Source: Castanea sativa (Eukaryota > Streptophyta > Magnoliopsida > Fagales > Fagaceae). Taken from it: a stretch of DNA of 64,000 bases. Positions 1-10,600 of the stretch are shown piece after piece. The DNA lies in NCBI RefSeq assembly GCF_040712315.1, contig NC_134013.1:85938001-86002000 (forward strand), read 5' to 3'. Positions within the stretch are counted from its first letter, which is position 1. Each line of letters starts with the position of its first letter. The position numbers and the translations under genes are program-made. The notes beneath the pieces were generated by a model that saw only the letters and a program-made list of their open reading frames with translations, was not told where the DNA came from and did no database searches.

Positions 1-130
1 CGATTAGCTGATCTAGATGAAAAAATTGTACAACGCCCCTGGAATGTAAACAACCTACAAAGGTATTATTATTAATAAAAAGCACTTTTATCGTTCGTGG
101 TTCAAATTATCAATATGTACTTAGGTTTAT

Positions 131-1335
131 CTCTTACAATTTATGAGTATCAAACAGAAACTTGATCATGCATGGTCCTCGGACCACATACCTCGTGAAA
201 ATTGATATCTTATCATGTGTTAAACAGAACCTTAGTTATGTCGGGTCCATAGACCTTCTACATTGGGAAAATTAACATTTCAAGTTACAATTTCTAAGTA
301 TCAAACAGAAACTTGGTCATGCATGGTCCTCGGACCACATACCTTATGAAAATTGATATCTTATCATGTGTTAAACAGAACCTTAGTTATGTCGAGTCCA
401 CAGACCTTCTATTTGGGGAAAATTAACATTTCAAGTTGCAATTTCTAAGTATCAAACAAAAACTTGGTCATGCATGGTCCTCGGACTACATACCTCGTGG
501 AAATTGATATCTTATCAAGTGTTAAACAGAATCTTAGTTATGTCGGGTCCACAGACCTTCTACTTTGGGGAAATTAACATTTCAAGTTACAATTTCTGAG
601 TATCAAATATAAACTTGGTCATGCATGGTCCTCGGACCACATACCTCGTGAAAATTGATATCTTATTATGTGTTAAACAGAACCTTAGTTATGTCGGGTC
701 CACAGACCTTCTACTTTGGGGAAATTAACATTTCAAATTACAATTTTTAAGTATCAAATAGAAACTTGGTCATGGATGGTCCTCAGACCACATACTTGTG
801 GAAATTGATATCTTATCATGTGTTAAACAGAACCTTAGTTATGTCGGGTCCACAGACCTTCTTCTTTGGGAAAATTAACATTTCAAATTACAATTTTTAA
901 GTATCAAACAGAAACTTGGTCATGGATGGTCCTCGGACCACATACCTTGTGGAAATTGATATCTTATCATGTGCTAAACAAACCTTAATTATGTCAGGTC
1001 CACAGACCTTCTACTTTGGAAAAATTAACATTTCAAGTTACAATTTTTAAGTATCAAACAGAAACTTGGTCATGGATGGTCCTCGGACCACATACCTTGT
1101 GAAAATTGATATTTTATCATGTGTTAAACAAAACCTTAGTTATGTCGGGTCCACAGACCTTTTACTTTGGGGAAATTAAAATCTCAAGTTGCAATTTCTA
1201 AGTATTAGATAAAAACTTGGACATGCATGGTCCTCGGACCACATGCCTTGTAAAAATTGGCATCCTACTTGTTCTAGAAATGAAGTTTGGTTATGTCAGG
1301 TCTTTGAACCCTTTACTTTGAGAACATTAGCAAAA
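131..1335. repeat. Tandem array, about 8 copies of a 151-bp unit
   Basis: Successive units begin near 151, 302, 453, 604, 754, 904, 1054 and 1204, a period of 150-151 bp. Each unit holds the dyad TGGTCCTCGGACCA and, about 90 bp later, a second imperfect dyad around GGGTCCACAGACC. Copies differ by scattered substitutions and single-base indels; the last one (from 1204) is the most diverged. The array lies just 3' of the minus-strand gag-like gene at 1714-4298. That position fits the tandem repeats often found between the coding region and 3' LTR of large Ty3/gypsy (Tat/Ogre-like) elements, but that assignment is inference. Confidence 0.9.
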
Positions 1336-1713
1336 AACCATATCACATTAGTGCTGAGGAGTTAATGAAACACTTGGATTGCTATACGTCCCAAGTTAAA
1401 TTCTAAGTTAAGTTTTTGATTGCATATTGCTGTTTCACATATGTTTTTTTCGTGGGTCATGATTTGCAAAGTATAAGCTAAGTATGTGTGCTTCTATTTA
1501 AAGTCATGACAAATTAAAATATTGCAAGTGGTGTTAATTGTTCCATTCATTCATTTTTGTGCTGATGAGCATTATTATATTAAAAAATTGGAAGGCAAAT
1601 GAAAACCAAACCAAACAGTTTGTCATTAATTTCTGTTAATGTACATTCCAAGCAAAAAATTTAAAAATTTGTTACATAGCAAGAAAAGGGAGAAGTCCAA
1701 GCTAGCCTAGACC
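1336..1713. other. Spacer without recognisable feature
   Basis: AT-rich sequence between the tandem array and the end of the gag-like pseudogene. I see no reading frame or repeat in it. It probably belongs to the 3' untranslated part of the same element. Confidence 0.4.
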
Positions 1714-4298
1714 CTAAGCTTTTGAAGGGAGGTTCTGCTCCGAAGTCCTAGCAGCCTTTGTGCGTTTCAACTCTACTTCGAATAAGGACTGTGCTTGTTT
1801 TCCCTTGTCTATTGCCACAGGTGGAGGGACATTAGGCTCGGCGCTTTGGCTCGTAGCCTCCTCGGCACCTTCAACTTGTTCCTTCTCTTTATTGGAACTC
1901 GTAGGTTCTGTAGGAGCAGGAATGGGCTTTAGGATCTTAGGAGGGAGCATGGAAGGTGCTGTCTCAGGGGCAGGGGTGACAGGAGGAAGTTCTTCTATCT
2001 CCTAGATGTCTAGGGGAAGCCAAACGTTTTCGGGCTTTTTCAACTCGGAAGTTGAGGGAATCCCTGCCACATTTAAGGCTTCCTCCCAAACTTGCTAGCA
2101 ATATTCTCGGCACAGCCTGACAAACTCCTCAGTTAGCTGGTTTTCTGTCGCCACTACCCCTTCCTTGTAAGCGGCCTTCTTTGCAACCTCCATGGAGTCC
2201 TTGAAGGTACAAGCCTCGTCCTTCATCCTGGCAAGCTCATTCTTCAAGTCGGAGTGTTCTTGTTGAGCTTTTGATAACTCTTCATCCTTTTGACGAAGAA
2301 GCTTGCGTTGCCCCTCCACCTGGGTCCTCATTGTCCTCAGGTTGGCCTCGGCACCATCCTTTTCCCTTTTTAGCTCTGCCAGCTGAGTGGTTAGCTTCTC
2401 ATTCTGCGCAAGGGCCTGGCCTAAGGACTTCTCGGTCTCCTGCCTAAGCTCCAGTTCAAGTCCAGCCTTCTTCCGAGAATCCTCTATCCACTTCTCGGTA
2501 ACAAAGACTTCCTGGATGGCCTGTGGTGAAATATCAAAATCAATGCACTATTAGTAACACAAGTCTCCAGTACATAAGAATGTTTCTTACAATAAGGTGT
2601 AATGAAAAATAAGGCGAGGATAAGACGCAAATACTTAACAGGGCCAAGTCCCTTTTTAGAGAAAAGAACAGATGGGGTTGGTTCATCTTGTTCAGGGCTT
2701 CCATGTCCTTGGGCAGAAGAAGGGGACGTTCCAAGGCATCGGCCAGGTGGAGAGCATGGCCTTGTTGGAACGCCCTAATGTTAGACTGGCAAGAGATTGG
2801 TGCCCCGTCCAGCTTAAGCTCGGGAGACCAGTTAGCCGGTGCACGACGCACCTTGGCAAGGTCTCTGTTCTCCCTGTTTTCTACTGAAGAGGCACGTCCC
2901 TTGCCCTTGCTAGGTTTTTGTTGCTGGGGTTGTTGTTGTTGTTGTTGTTTCAGCTTCTTCTGCCTCTCCCCATCTGTTTCCTCGGCCTCACCCTTCCTTT
3001 TCTTCTTAGGCTCCGCAACGGGAGGCTTAGGATCGGAGGGAGGAGGGGGCAAGGACGAAGGGACCTGCAACCCACCTGCTCCCTTTTGGGAGACTCTCGC
3101 GCCCCTTTTGTGCATCAATTGCTTTAAAGCGTCCATCTCTTCTTTTTCTTCGGAACTAGAGTCAGGCTGGGCAATCACTAGACCTTGTATCCCCGAAGTC
3201 TCAACGGGCGCGTGCTCGTCGTCCGAGAGAATAACAAGTGGATCTCCTTGAGGCCTTTCGACGTCCTCGAGTTGAAATTGGTGTATCTCTTTGTCCAACG
3301 AGTGTTGCGAGGACGCTTGCTCTTCTCGGACGGCGGTTGTCTGGGAGTGCGCCGAGAGGGGAATCGCTACGATAGGGCGTGTGTATAGAATGGTGGTGGG
3401 ATCGTCGGGAAGTTCACGATTAGAAAGGAAGCCTAGTCTTACCACGTATATCCTTCTGCGTCGTCTATCCCCCGCGATGATTGCGTTTTCAATTTCTTGG
3501 AAGTCCACTGATATGGGGTCATATCCCAGTATCAGGTGGGCAGCCCTCACTTGTAGGTCATCGCTGACAAATACTTCAGAGCGGAGGACACGGTTTAAGT
3601 CAACAACGTTGCAAAGGCTGAGGCGTGGGTGTACGTGTTGTTTATCTGTGAGAAAAAAGGCATCCGAGAAGACAAACATGGTTAGATTAGTGATAAACAT
3701 TAAGACAAGAAGTAATAGTGTGCAATATGAATTAAAACGGTAAAGGTAACGGGATTGAATCACGGGTTAATAAATTTAACTCCTAAGGAGTCACACCTGG
3801 CTCTCCCCATTCGACTGGGCAGTGAGGACCGTCATACCAGTTTCCTGAGGCGATGAGGTAGTCGTCCTTCATGCCTTTGTTGGATTTAGGAAGAAAGGAA
3901 ATCAGTCTAACTATGCTAGACCGGGATTTAATGTAATATCCTACATTTTTGAGTTTGTGACACTCGTACATATAGGCAACGTCGTGCCATGTGAGGTTTA
4001 GGCTCATTTGCTCGTTCAGAGCGTCGACACTACCTAGGACCCTAAACACGTTTGACGCGCACTGGTCTGGGCATAACCTATGGTTGCGAAGGTATTCACT
4101 AGTCACATTTCTCATGGGGAGAGTCATCCCACCTTCTATGAAGGCAATCATGGGAATGATGACTTCTCCGTCTCTCCTAGCGTTACCTACGGCTTCTACT
4201 GGGCGGTATCTCAAGCCTATGTCATTGGGAATTTGGTACTTTGCCCTAAAACCCTCCATACCGGCGTCAGAATCCACCAAACACTTAAACCTACCCAT
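1714..4298 (-). pseudogene. Degenerate gag-like gene of a gypsy-type LTR element
   Basis: The gene reads leftwards from ATG 4298 (MGRFKCLVDSD). The first part (4298 to about 3790) resembles the plant putative gypsy-type transposon domain (Pfam PF04195): IAFIEGGMTLPM, then a stretch ending GNWYDGP. A donor near 3790 and an acceptor (TTTTTTCTCACAG) at about 3653 lead into LRSEVFVSDDLQVRAAHLIL. A disordered, proline-, glutamine- and lysine-rich region follows, then the segment WSPELKLDGAPI to FFSLKRDLAL. From 2520 an exon continues as a long coiled coil (AIQEVFVTEKW to LTEEFVRLCREYC). Two in-frame stops (near 2095 and 2004) interrupt the tail that ends at 1714. The splice donor before 2540 also looks damaged. 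I infer a dead gag-like gene of a non-autonomous Tat/Ogre-like element. No protease, RT or integrase is seen. The start is chosen because MGRF opens the conserved part; an upstream ATG at 4457 adds only low-complexity residues. Confidence 0.75.
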
Positions 4299-4798
4299 TT
4301 GGTGAGAGTGAAAATGAAAGTTAAAAGAAGAAAAGGAGTTTAAATGGTGGCCGAGGACAGAAGCCGAGAAGGAATGAATAAAGAAAAGCGAAAACTTACG
4401 GGAGTTGGTTATGCGATTCTTCACAAGCTTCTGGAGAGAAAAGGTAATGATTGACACTTAGATACGAGTGATTTCTGAAGAAGTGAATGAAGGCGTGGGT
4501 TTCCAGGCGTTTTGACATGCGGGAGGCGGCCTCGAAATTAAAGTTCTCCCGCTCAAATTTTCAGAGCCAACCTGGATCGTTGGATGTTCATCTTACCATT
4601 GAACGTGGGGAACAGGATGTAACTTGCGATCATAAATGTGCGCATTCCAGGTTTCGAAGCGTCAGAAGCGTTTTCAGGGAACGAAAGGACCCACACACAC
4701 GTGGTGGTTTACAAAGCGTGTGGGAGGTGTGCTGGTCGGATCAAAACTCTATTTCTCTCCTCAGATGGGAGGGGCAAAATAAAGTTTTGAGGGGCTAT
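4299..4798. other. Probable leader of the gag-like element
   Basis: Non-coding sequence between the gag start and the proposed LTR. I did not find a TGGTATCAGAGC-type primer-binding site next to the LTR, so the primer used by this element is unknown. Confidence 0.35.
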
Positions 4799-5536
4799 TG
4801 TGGGGGGTAAAAACTCTTGAATAAACATTTGGGTTTTTGGCCTGATTGGCTGGTACCAGTTTGTTTTTATTAGGGCATTTAGGCCCACAAGTCAGTCTGC
4901 ACTGTAAAGGTCCAAGGAGTTGTCCGAGGAGGAATGTCTCCTCGGATAGGCCCAGCAATGACCTTGGGACTTACTAAACGAGTTAGAGGCAAAATTCTGG
5001 AAAAACTGATGGGTAAGAAGGTGATCCAAGCACCCTTTAGAAGCAAAGATGTGAGAGAAATATATAAGGAAAAGGCTGCTACCTCCACATTAAAGACCCT
5101 GCATCTACTTCCCTGGCCGCATTAATGGGGAAGTGACCTATGAACAGTAGAATTCAGCCTCCTTGCTATTGTTTGAAGATTTCAAGAAGGCGGTGGATGG
5201 GACAAGTATCCAAGGGAAAGATTTGTACGACACGTGGATAAACTAGTGAAAAAGAAGAAGTATGTAAGGAGAAGAGAGAGGAAAGAGAGGGGGATTGGCA
5301 CCTTCTACTGAGAAAAATAGGAACTAAGGATTGTAAACTTTGGCATAGAAAGAGAATATTTATACAACTCGTCCTTGGCTTACGTCCGAGGAGGTCTCTT
5401 TGTCATATTCGTTTATCATTTGCACAGATAGTGGCACTCTAGCCTGTTAATTAATTTTCCAACATCCCGAACCTAGATTTCAAAACCATACTCTACAAAT
5501 TTTATTGCATAAGGCTCATTGGGCCTGAGCCCAACA
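4799..5536 (-). mobile_element. Probable LTR (5' LTR relative to the minus-strand gag)
   Basis: The segment begins TGTGGGGGG and ends CCCAACA. On the minus strand it therefore runs TGTTGGG to CCCCCCACA, with the TG/CA termini of an LTR, and sits upstream of the gag start. It contains an inverted repeat around 4923-4946 (TCCGAGGAG ... CTCCTCGGA). The partner LTR would lie beyond the left edge, so identity between LTRs cannot be tested here. The boundaries are inferred. Confidence 0.45.
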
Positions 5537-5570
5537 CTTGTTTTTGGGTCCGGGTACAATTGTGCACTTA

Positions 5571-5597
5571 TAATATATATATATATATATATATATA
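5571..5597. repeat. (AT)n microsatellite
   Basis: Run of about 13 AT dinucleotides. It is followed by AT-rich sequence to 5790 with no gene. Confidence 0.9.
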
Positions 5598-5812
5598 ATT
5601 AATTGATAAAATAATTAATCCATTTCATAGTTAAAGTCATGATTTAAGAATAATAAATCACTTTCTCCAAAAAAAAATCTAATTTTTATAAATTAAATTT
5701 ATTATATATAAAAGTAAATAAATTATTCAAGTGGCCTACGAACACGTTCAAATTTATATAATTATATGACATTAAAACCAACAAAATTATAGCATATAAT
5801 ATAATTCATTAA

Positions 5813-6683
5813 GAGCATCCCCATCAAGACTACTAAAAAATTTAGCATTTAGCATCTCAAAACTTATCTTTATAACATATAACACACCACTTTACAATAT
5901 CTCTTACATCAAAACTTCTATTTTTTTAACACTTCATTTAAATATTTTTTCTTTATTGTTTTTTATTCATTTTTTTATTAATTCTCACTCTCCCTCTCTC
6001 CCACTATCTCTCCATCTTTCTCAACCTGATCTAGAAGTTTCTCCCTCCCTTTGATATTTGCTCTCAAAATCTTCATGGCCTGAGCTTTTCAAGCTCATCA
6101 CCAATAACCATGACCACAGCCACAGCCACCACCACCAACCACAACCTCAACCCCCAACCACCAAAACAAAAAACCCACGACACAAACTGCAGAGAAAACC
6201 CACCACAAAATAGCCACAAAAACCCACCACCCCAGCAACCCCGATTCCCGATCCTCACCTTAACCCAGATCCTCAACCTCGATCTTCAACCCACAGCCTC
6301 AACTAACTCAATCCACGGTCTCTACCAACCCCAACCATCGTCGAACCCACCACCATTAGACCCTCCATCGTTGGACCCAAACCCACTTGTAGTCATCGAG
6401 ACCCATCAGACCCACTAGAGGGAGAATCTGAGAAAGAGAGATGAGAGAGAACAAGAATGAGAAAGTGAGAGTGATAGTGATAGTGATAGTCTAAAGAGAG
6501 AGAAAGAAAAATATTTTAAAAAAAAGATAGCAACTTGCTACAGTGCAGTCTCAAAAATGAGAGCGCACTGTAGCAGTATTGTAAATTTTGTAGTATATGC
6601 AATCTTTGATGAAATAAGTATTTGGGTTATAAATGCTTAAAAAAAATATCTTTTAGCATTTATCATCCTTAACGGGAATGCTC
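5813..6683. mobile_element. PIF/Harbinger-like non-autonomous DNA transposon
   Basis: The element is 871 bp. Its termini are GAGCATCCCCATCAAG and, inverted, GAGCATTCCCGTTAAG. TAA target-site duplications lie at 5810-5812 and 6684-6686. The 3-bp TAA duplication and terminal type fit PIF/Harbinger. The interior holds CCACC- and CCCAACC-rich low-complexity sequence (6110-6420), which opens a long but implausible frame. It also holds a small hairpin around 6537-6570 (CTACAGTGC / GCACTGTAG). No transposase is present. The uninterrupted insertion site is preserved near 7385-7415. Confidence 0.85.
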
Positions 6684-6686
6684 TAA

Positions 6687-6835
6687 TAAGGTTGAGATTG
6701 ATTCACATTAAAAATAAAATTAAATGAATAATCCCTTAAAAAAATTAAATAAATAATCTTAAATATTTATACTCATTATTTTTTTACTAGGTGTATAAAA
6801 AAAATTAAAACAAAAACAAAAAGGAAAGACCAAAC
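6687..6835. repeat. Promoter-region duplicate, distal copy
   Basis: With 5790-5812, this matches 7381-7550 from AAGGTTGAGAT through GGAAAGACCA with few differences. The two copies are about 710 bp apart. The distal copy is split by the 871-bp element at 5813-6683. Confidence 0.85.
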
Positions 6836-7380
6836 CCAAAAACTCTTCTTTTTTTTTTTTCACTTTTTTTCTTATCCACTTGCTCACATCTTCCTCATCT
6901 TCTTGTTTTTCTTTTCTTTTACTTTCCTCCACACAAAGCCCCACACACACACAAGTCTCTCTCTCTCTCTCTCCATATTTTCCATTTATCAAAAACTCTA
7001 CCAAATTCAAAAGGTTTTTTTGAGATTAGACATGTAAGACGTAAATCAAAAAAAAAGAAAAAAAGAGAGAAGAGAAGAAGAAGAAGAAGCAGCACAAAAA
7101 AAGAAGAAGACGAGATGCACAGCAATAATAGAGGAGTAGAAAAAATTATGGGCAATTTAGGAAAAGGAAAAACCTATCAACCGTAATATTTTTGTTTTGA
7201 GAAAATGTATTTGTGTGTTTTGCAATTACAGCTTAAAGCTGCCGTGCCAAAACGTAAAAATTCTTTGAGCTAGAAAATGTATTTTGTATAATGCACTTTT
7301 GAAAAAATTTACCAAACACACATTTTGAGTTTTGTGCTAGAAAATGCGTGTTCTGGCCCCCTTAAATTTGAACCAAATGG
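6836..7380. other. Non-coding sequence upstream of the phosphatase gene
   Basis: Low-complexity T/C- and A/G-rich stretches, including a (CT)n run near 6957-6972. From about 7190 there is sequence with self-similar pieces (GAAAATGTATTT and TAGAAAATGTATTTTGT). No convincing gene. Confidence 0.5.
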
Positions 7381-7550
7381 GCACATAATATAATTCATTA
7401 ATAAGGTTGAGATCAATTCGCATTAAAAATAAAATTAAATGAATAATCCCTTAAAAAAATTAAATGAATAATCTTAAATATTTATACTCATTAATTTTTT
7501 ACTACGCGCATAAAAATAAAAAAAAAACAAAAACAGAGAGGAAAGACCAC
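7381..7550. repeat. Promoter-region duplicate, proximal copy (empty site)
   Basis: Reads continuously through ATTCATTAATAAGG, where the distal copy carries the transposon. It is the pre-insertion allele of that site and lies about 100 bp upstream of the phosphatase start. Confidence 0.85.
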
Positions 7551-7582
7551 GCCAAGTTTTCAGTAAAGCTTGAAAGCTGGGA

Positions 7583-7592
7583 TTTATAAAAA
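7583..7592 (+). promoter_or_regulatory. Candidate TATA box of the phosphatase gene
   Basis: TTTATAAAAA lies about 55 bp upstream of the ATG at 7644. This would place transcription start near 7615 and give a short 5' UTR. Judged by motif and spacing only. Confidence 0.5.
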
Positions 7593-7643
7593 ATCCTCAC
7601 TTCCTCTACACAAACCTCGGAAGAACGAAGACCTCATTTCACA

Positions 7644-10600
7644 ATGGCCAATTCCTCCGGCAAAGGACCCATCACCCACGTCATCTTCGACATGGACGGT
7701 CTCCTGCTCGGTAATTTTATCAAACACTGTTTTCTATTTCTTATGCTAGCAGATCGCATATTATCATAACATTGTAGTTGCATATAATAGAAGACATTAT
7801 AGTCCTACTGTTTCATGTTTTGTCCAACGTAGTACTAATTGATTCAACAATTATGCTGGTAATTAAAGTTCTAATATTTTGATTGTTGTGAGATTTTAAC
7901 ATTAATGCCAGATTATTTGGCTTTTGATGTGTTGGGGACACACATAGTTTATGTGAGAATTTTTGGGTGAAGAAACTAAAATGTGATACAAATATTGATG
8001 CAGATACTGAGAAGTACTATACTGAAGTCCAGGAAATTATACTTGCTAGGTATAATAAACCATTTGATTGGTCCCTAAAGGCAAAAATGATGGGAATGAA
8101 AGCAATAGAAGCTGCTCGGGTCTTTGTTGAAGAGACTGGGATCGGTGATTCTCTTACTGCTGAGGAATTTCTTGTTGAAAGAGAGGCCATGCTGCAGAAC
8201 TTGTTTCCCAATAGTGAGCTTATGCCAGGTATTATAAATTGCTTTGGAGTTACTCACTCTGCTTGAATTTGTTCCACATTATTTTCAGGTTGTTAGAATA
8301 TTAGTTAAATGAATGAATTCACAATTTCCGAACACCTTAAGCTTTCGGGAATCAACCTCTCAAAAAAAAAAAATGGGGGTTAAGGCTGATTACCATGAAC
8401 TGTCTCAAACTCCACTAAAGTGGGACTTTAGAATTTGAACTCTGTCTCTACTTGATCTCCCATCGAATTTTTTTTTTTTTTAATTTAAAAAAACCCATGT
8501 ACTGGGCACCACTTAGTAAGGGAGAGTCTAGGTCCACAAGTGAGGAGTTTTAAAACAATGGTTAAATTATTCAATTCACCATTTTCTAATTGTTTAAGCT
8601 TTTGGGCCAACTAGTAGTTTTTTTTTTTATAAGTAGTGATAGTTAACATCCAAATTAGATAGTTCTCTTTTTTATTTTTATGAATGTTGCGCGAGAGCCT
8701 TATTAGTGCAGTGTGATGAAGGATTACCATTGTTGTCCCTGTAATTTTGATCATCTGGGAAACAAAACATGTTTATAAACAGCACTACATTATCTTACCC
8801 ATATTAATTGATGGAGATGTTAATTTTCTCTACAAATTATGGGTGCAGTAATGCAAGTAACTCTTTCTGAATCCTTGTTTAATTCCGACTTAAGACTTGT
8901 CCACACCCAACCACCAGGCCCTAGCCACTGAAACCATCTTGAATTTTAGATGGTTCAATTCCATATTTTTAGAGCCACCTTTAACTTTTATAAGGCCAAG
9001 CCGGATCATTCTTCAATCAGACAAATTGTTCCTTTAGTAGAGATGGTATGGCATTCTAGTTTAGCCAGCATAAAGCCTTGAACACTATGATTTAATCTTT
9101 TATTCTCTCCCCCATTTTAAAAGCTTACATTCCTTTTGTTTCACCTTCTAGTTTTGAAAGAGATTGTGAAGGAGACAAGAAAAGAAAGCAAGTTATTTTA
9201 CTTTTGTTTGGTTATCTGGAGAGAGTGGAACGAAATTAAAGAGAGTTTTAAAAAAAGGAATTGGTAACTTTTGCTCTTGCAATCATTTTTCTCTCAGAAT
9301 CTAAACTATTTCAATGAGAACCTTTTGGATTATTATTAATTTTCATCCTTTTTTCCTTCTCTAGTTGTAAAGCTATCACAGTGTTATTGGACGTTGGATA
9401 TGAGTTTGAGACCTAAATTGCTGCTTTTTTTGTCATCAAACTTTTGTTGGTGTATTTGGGTTATAGTTTGGATGCTTTGATCTTTGGTAGTGGGATGATG
9501 GAGGTGATGGAAGGGTTGTTTGAATACTTCTGCAGAATTTATTCCTTCACCTTTTTTTAATCAAAATCATGGGTGTGTTGCCTCAGCATCAAGAGAAGAG
9601 AAGTGTGTTGTTGGTGAGCATGTGTTTAATTGATGTGGTAAGTCTGGCATTAAGGTTCTAAAGAGTCTAGGAATTTTGAAATGGAAGTTCTCTCTACACC
9701 AATAGTTCATGAAAAATGTTGTTCTATTTACTTGCGTGTTGCTTTTCCTTGGGGTGTTGATTCATTAAGGATCAAAGGTTCTTTAAGTGATATTTTGTTC
9801 AGTTGTTATCATATTGTTTCTTAGGGTAAATGTTGTCATTCTATCTTCCATGATGATTCTAATGTTGAATAAAATGAGTTGAGTTGTAAGATTTGGTTAA
9901 GAGAGAGAGAGAGAGAGAGAGTAGGGAAAAAAAGGTTCAGGGCTTAATCAATCAGTTTTTTATTACATTAGAGCGATATGGAAAGATTACTAGAATACCT
10001 TTACGCTAATCGAAAATAATAACAAGCTATTATAAACAAGAGTAAGTGGTGCGGACACGAGATATAGGCCCCCAATTATATACACATATGGGAGGAAGAA
10101 CAAAAAGAAGACGGCCCAACCTGTGGCCTTATGGATGGAGCCTATTAGTTATTGGGCTTGAGATTAAGCAAGCCCGAATATTTAATAATTAGGGTTTTGT
10201 GTTGTTAGGGTTTTGTGTTGTAGCTATTTAAACACTTTTTTGATTATTGTAACACAGCTGTTTGAGAAATATAAAAAAAAACGTTTGCTTTCTTTTTACA
10301 CTGGTGCCGACTCCAGTCCCTTAGGTGCTGACTCCTAGGGTTTGTCCTATCATTTTTCTGCCCTATTCTTATATTGTGGTTGTCCTACGTCAGTTTTGGT
10401 ATCAGAGCAGATTTTCGGTCCATTCAAAACTGACGTAGGACAACCACAATATAAGAATAGGGCAGAAAAATGATAGGACAAACCCTAGGAGTCAGCACCT
10501 AAGGGACTGGAGTCGGCACCAATGTAAAAAGAAAGCAAACGTTTTTTTTTATATTTCTCAAACAGCTGTGTTACAATAATCAAAAAAGTGTTTAAATAGC

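Noticed and set aside
131..1335. CRISPR array
   Set aside because: The units are contiguous 151-bp tandem copies without unique spacers, in a plant genome.
2688..3251. Plus-strand frame of 187 codons opposite the gag-like gene
   Set aside because: It is antisense of the Gln/Pro/Lys-rich linker, with Cys and Leu runs produced by the complementary CAA and CAG codons.
6110..6418. Plus-strand frame of 102 codons rich in Pro, Asn and Thr
   Set aside because: It lies wholly inside the Harbinger-like element and is CCACC/CAACC low-complexity sequence without a recognisable domain.
7967..8266. Single frame of 99 codons as a separate gene
   Set aside because: It is phosphatase exon 2 (8004-8228) with intron sequence at both ends; the GT and AG sites and the flanking exons restore the HAD frame.
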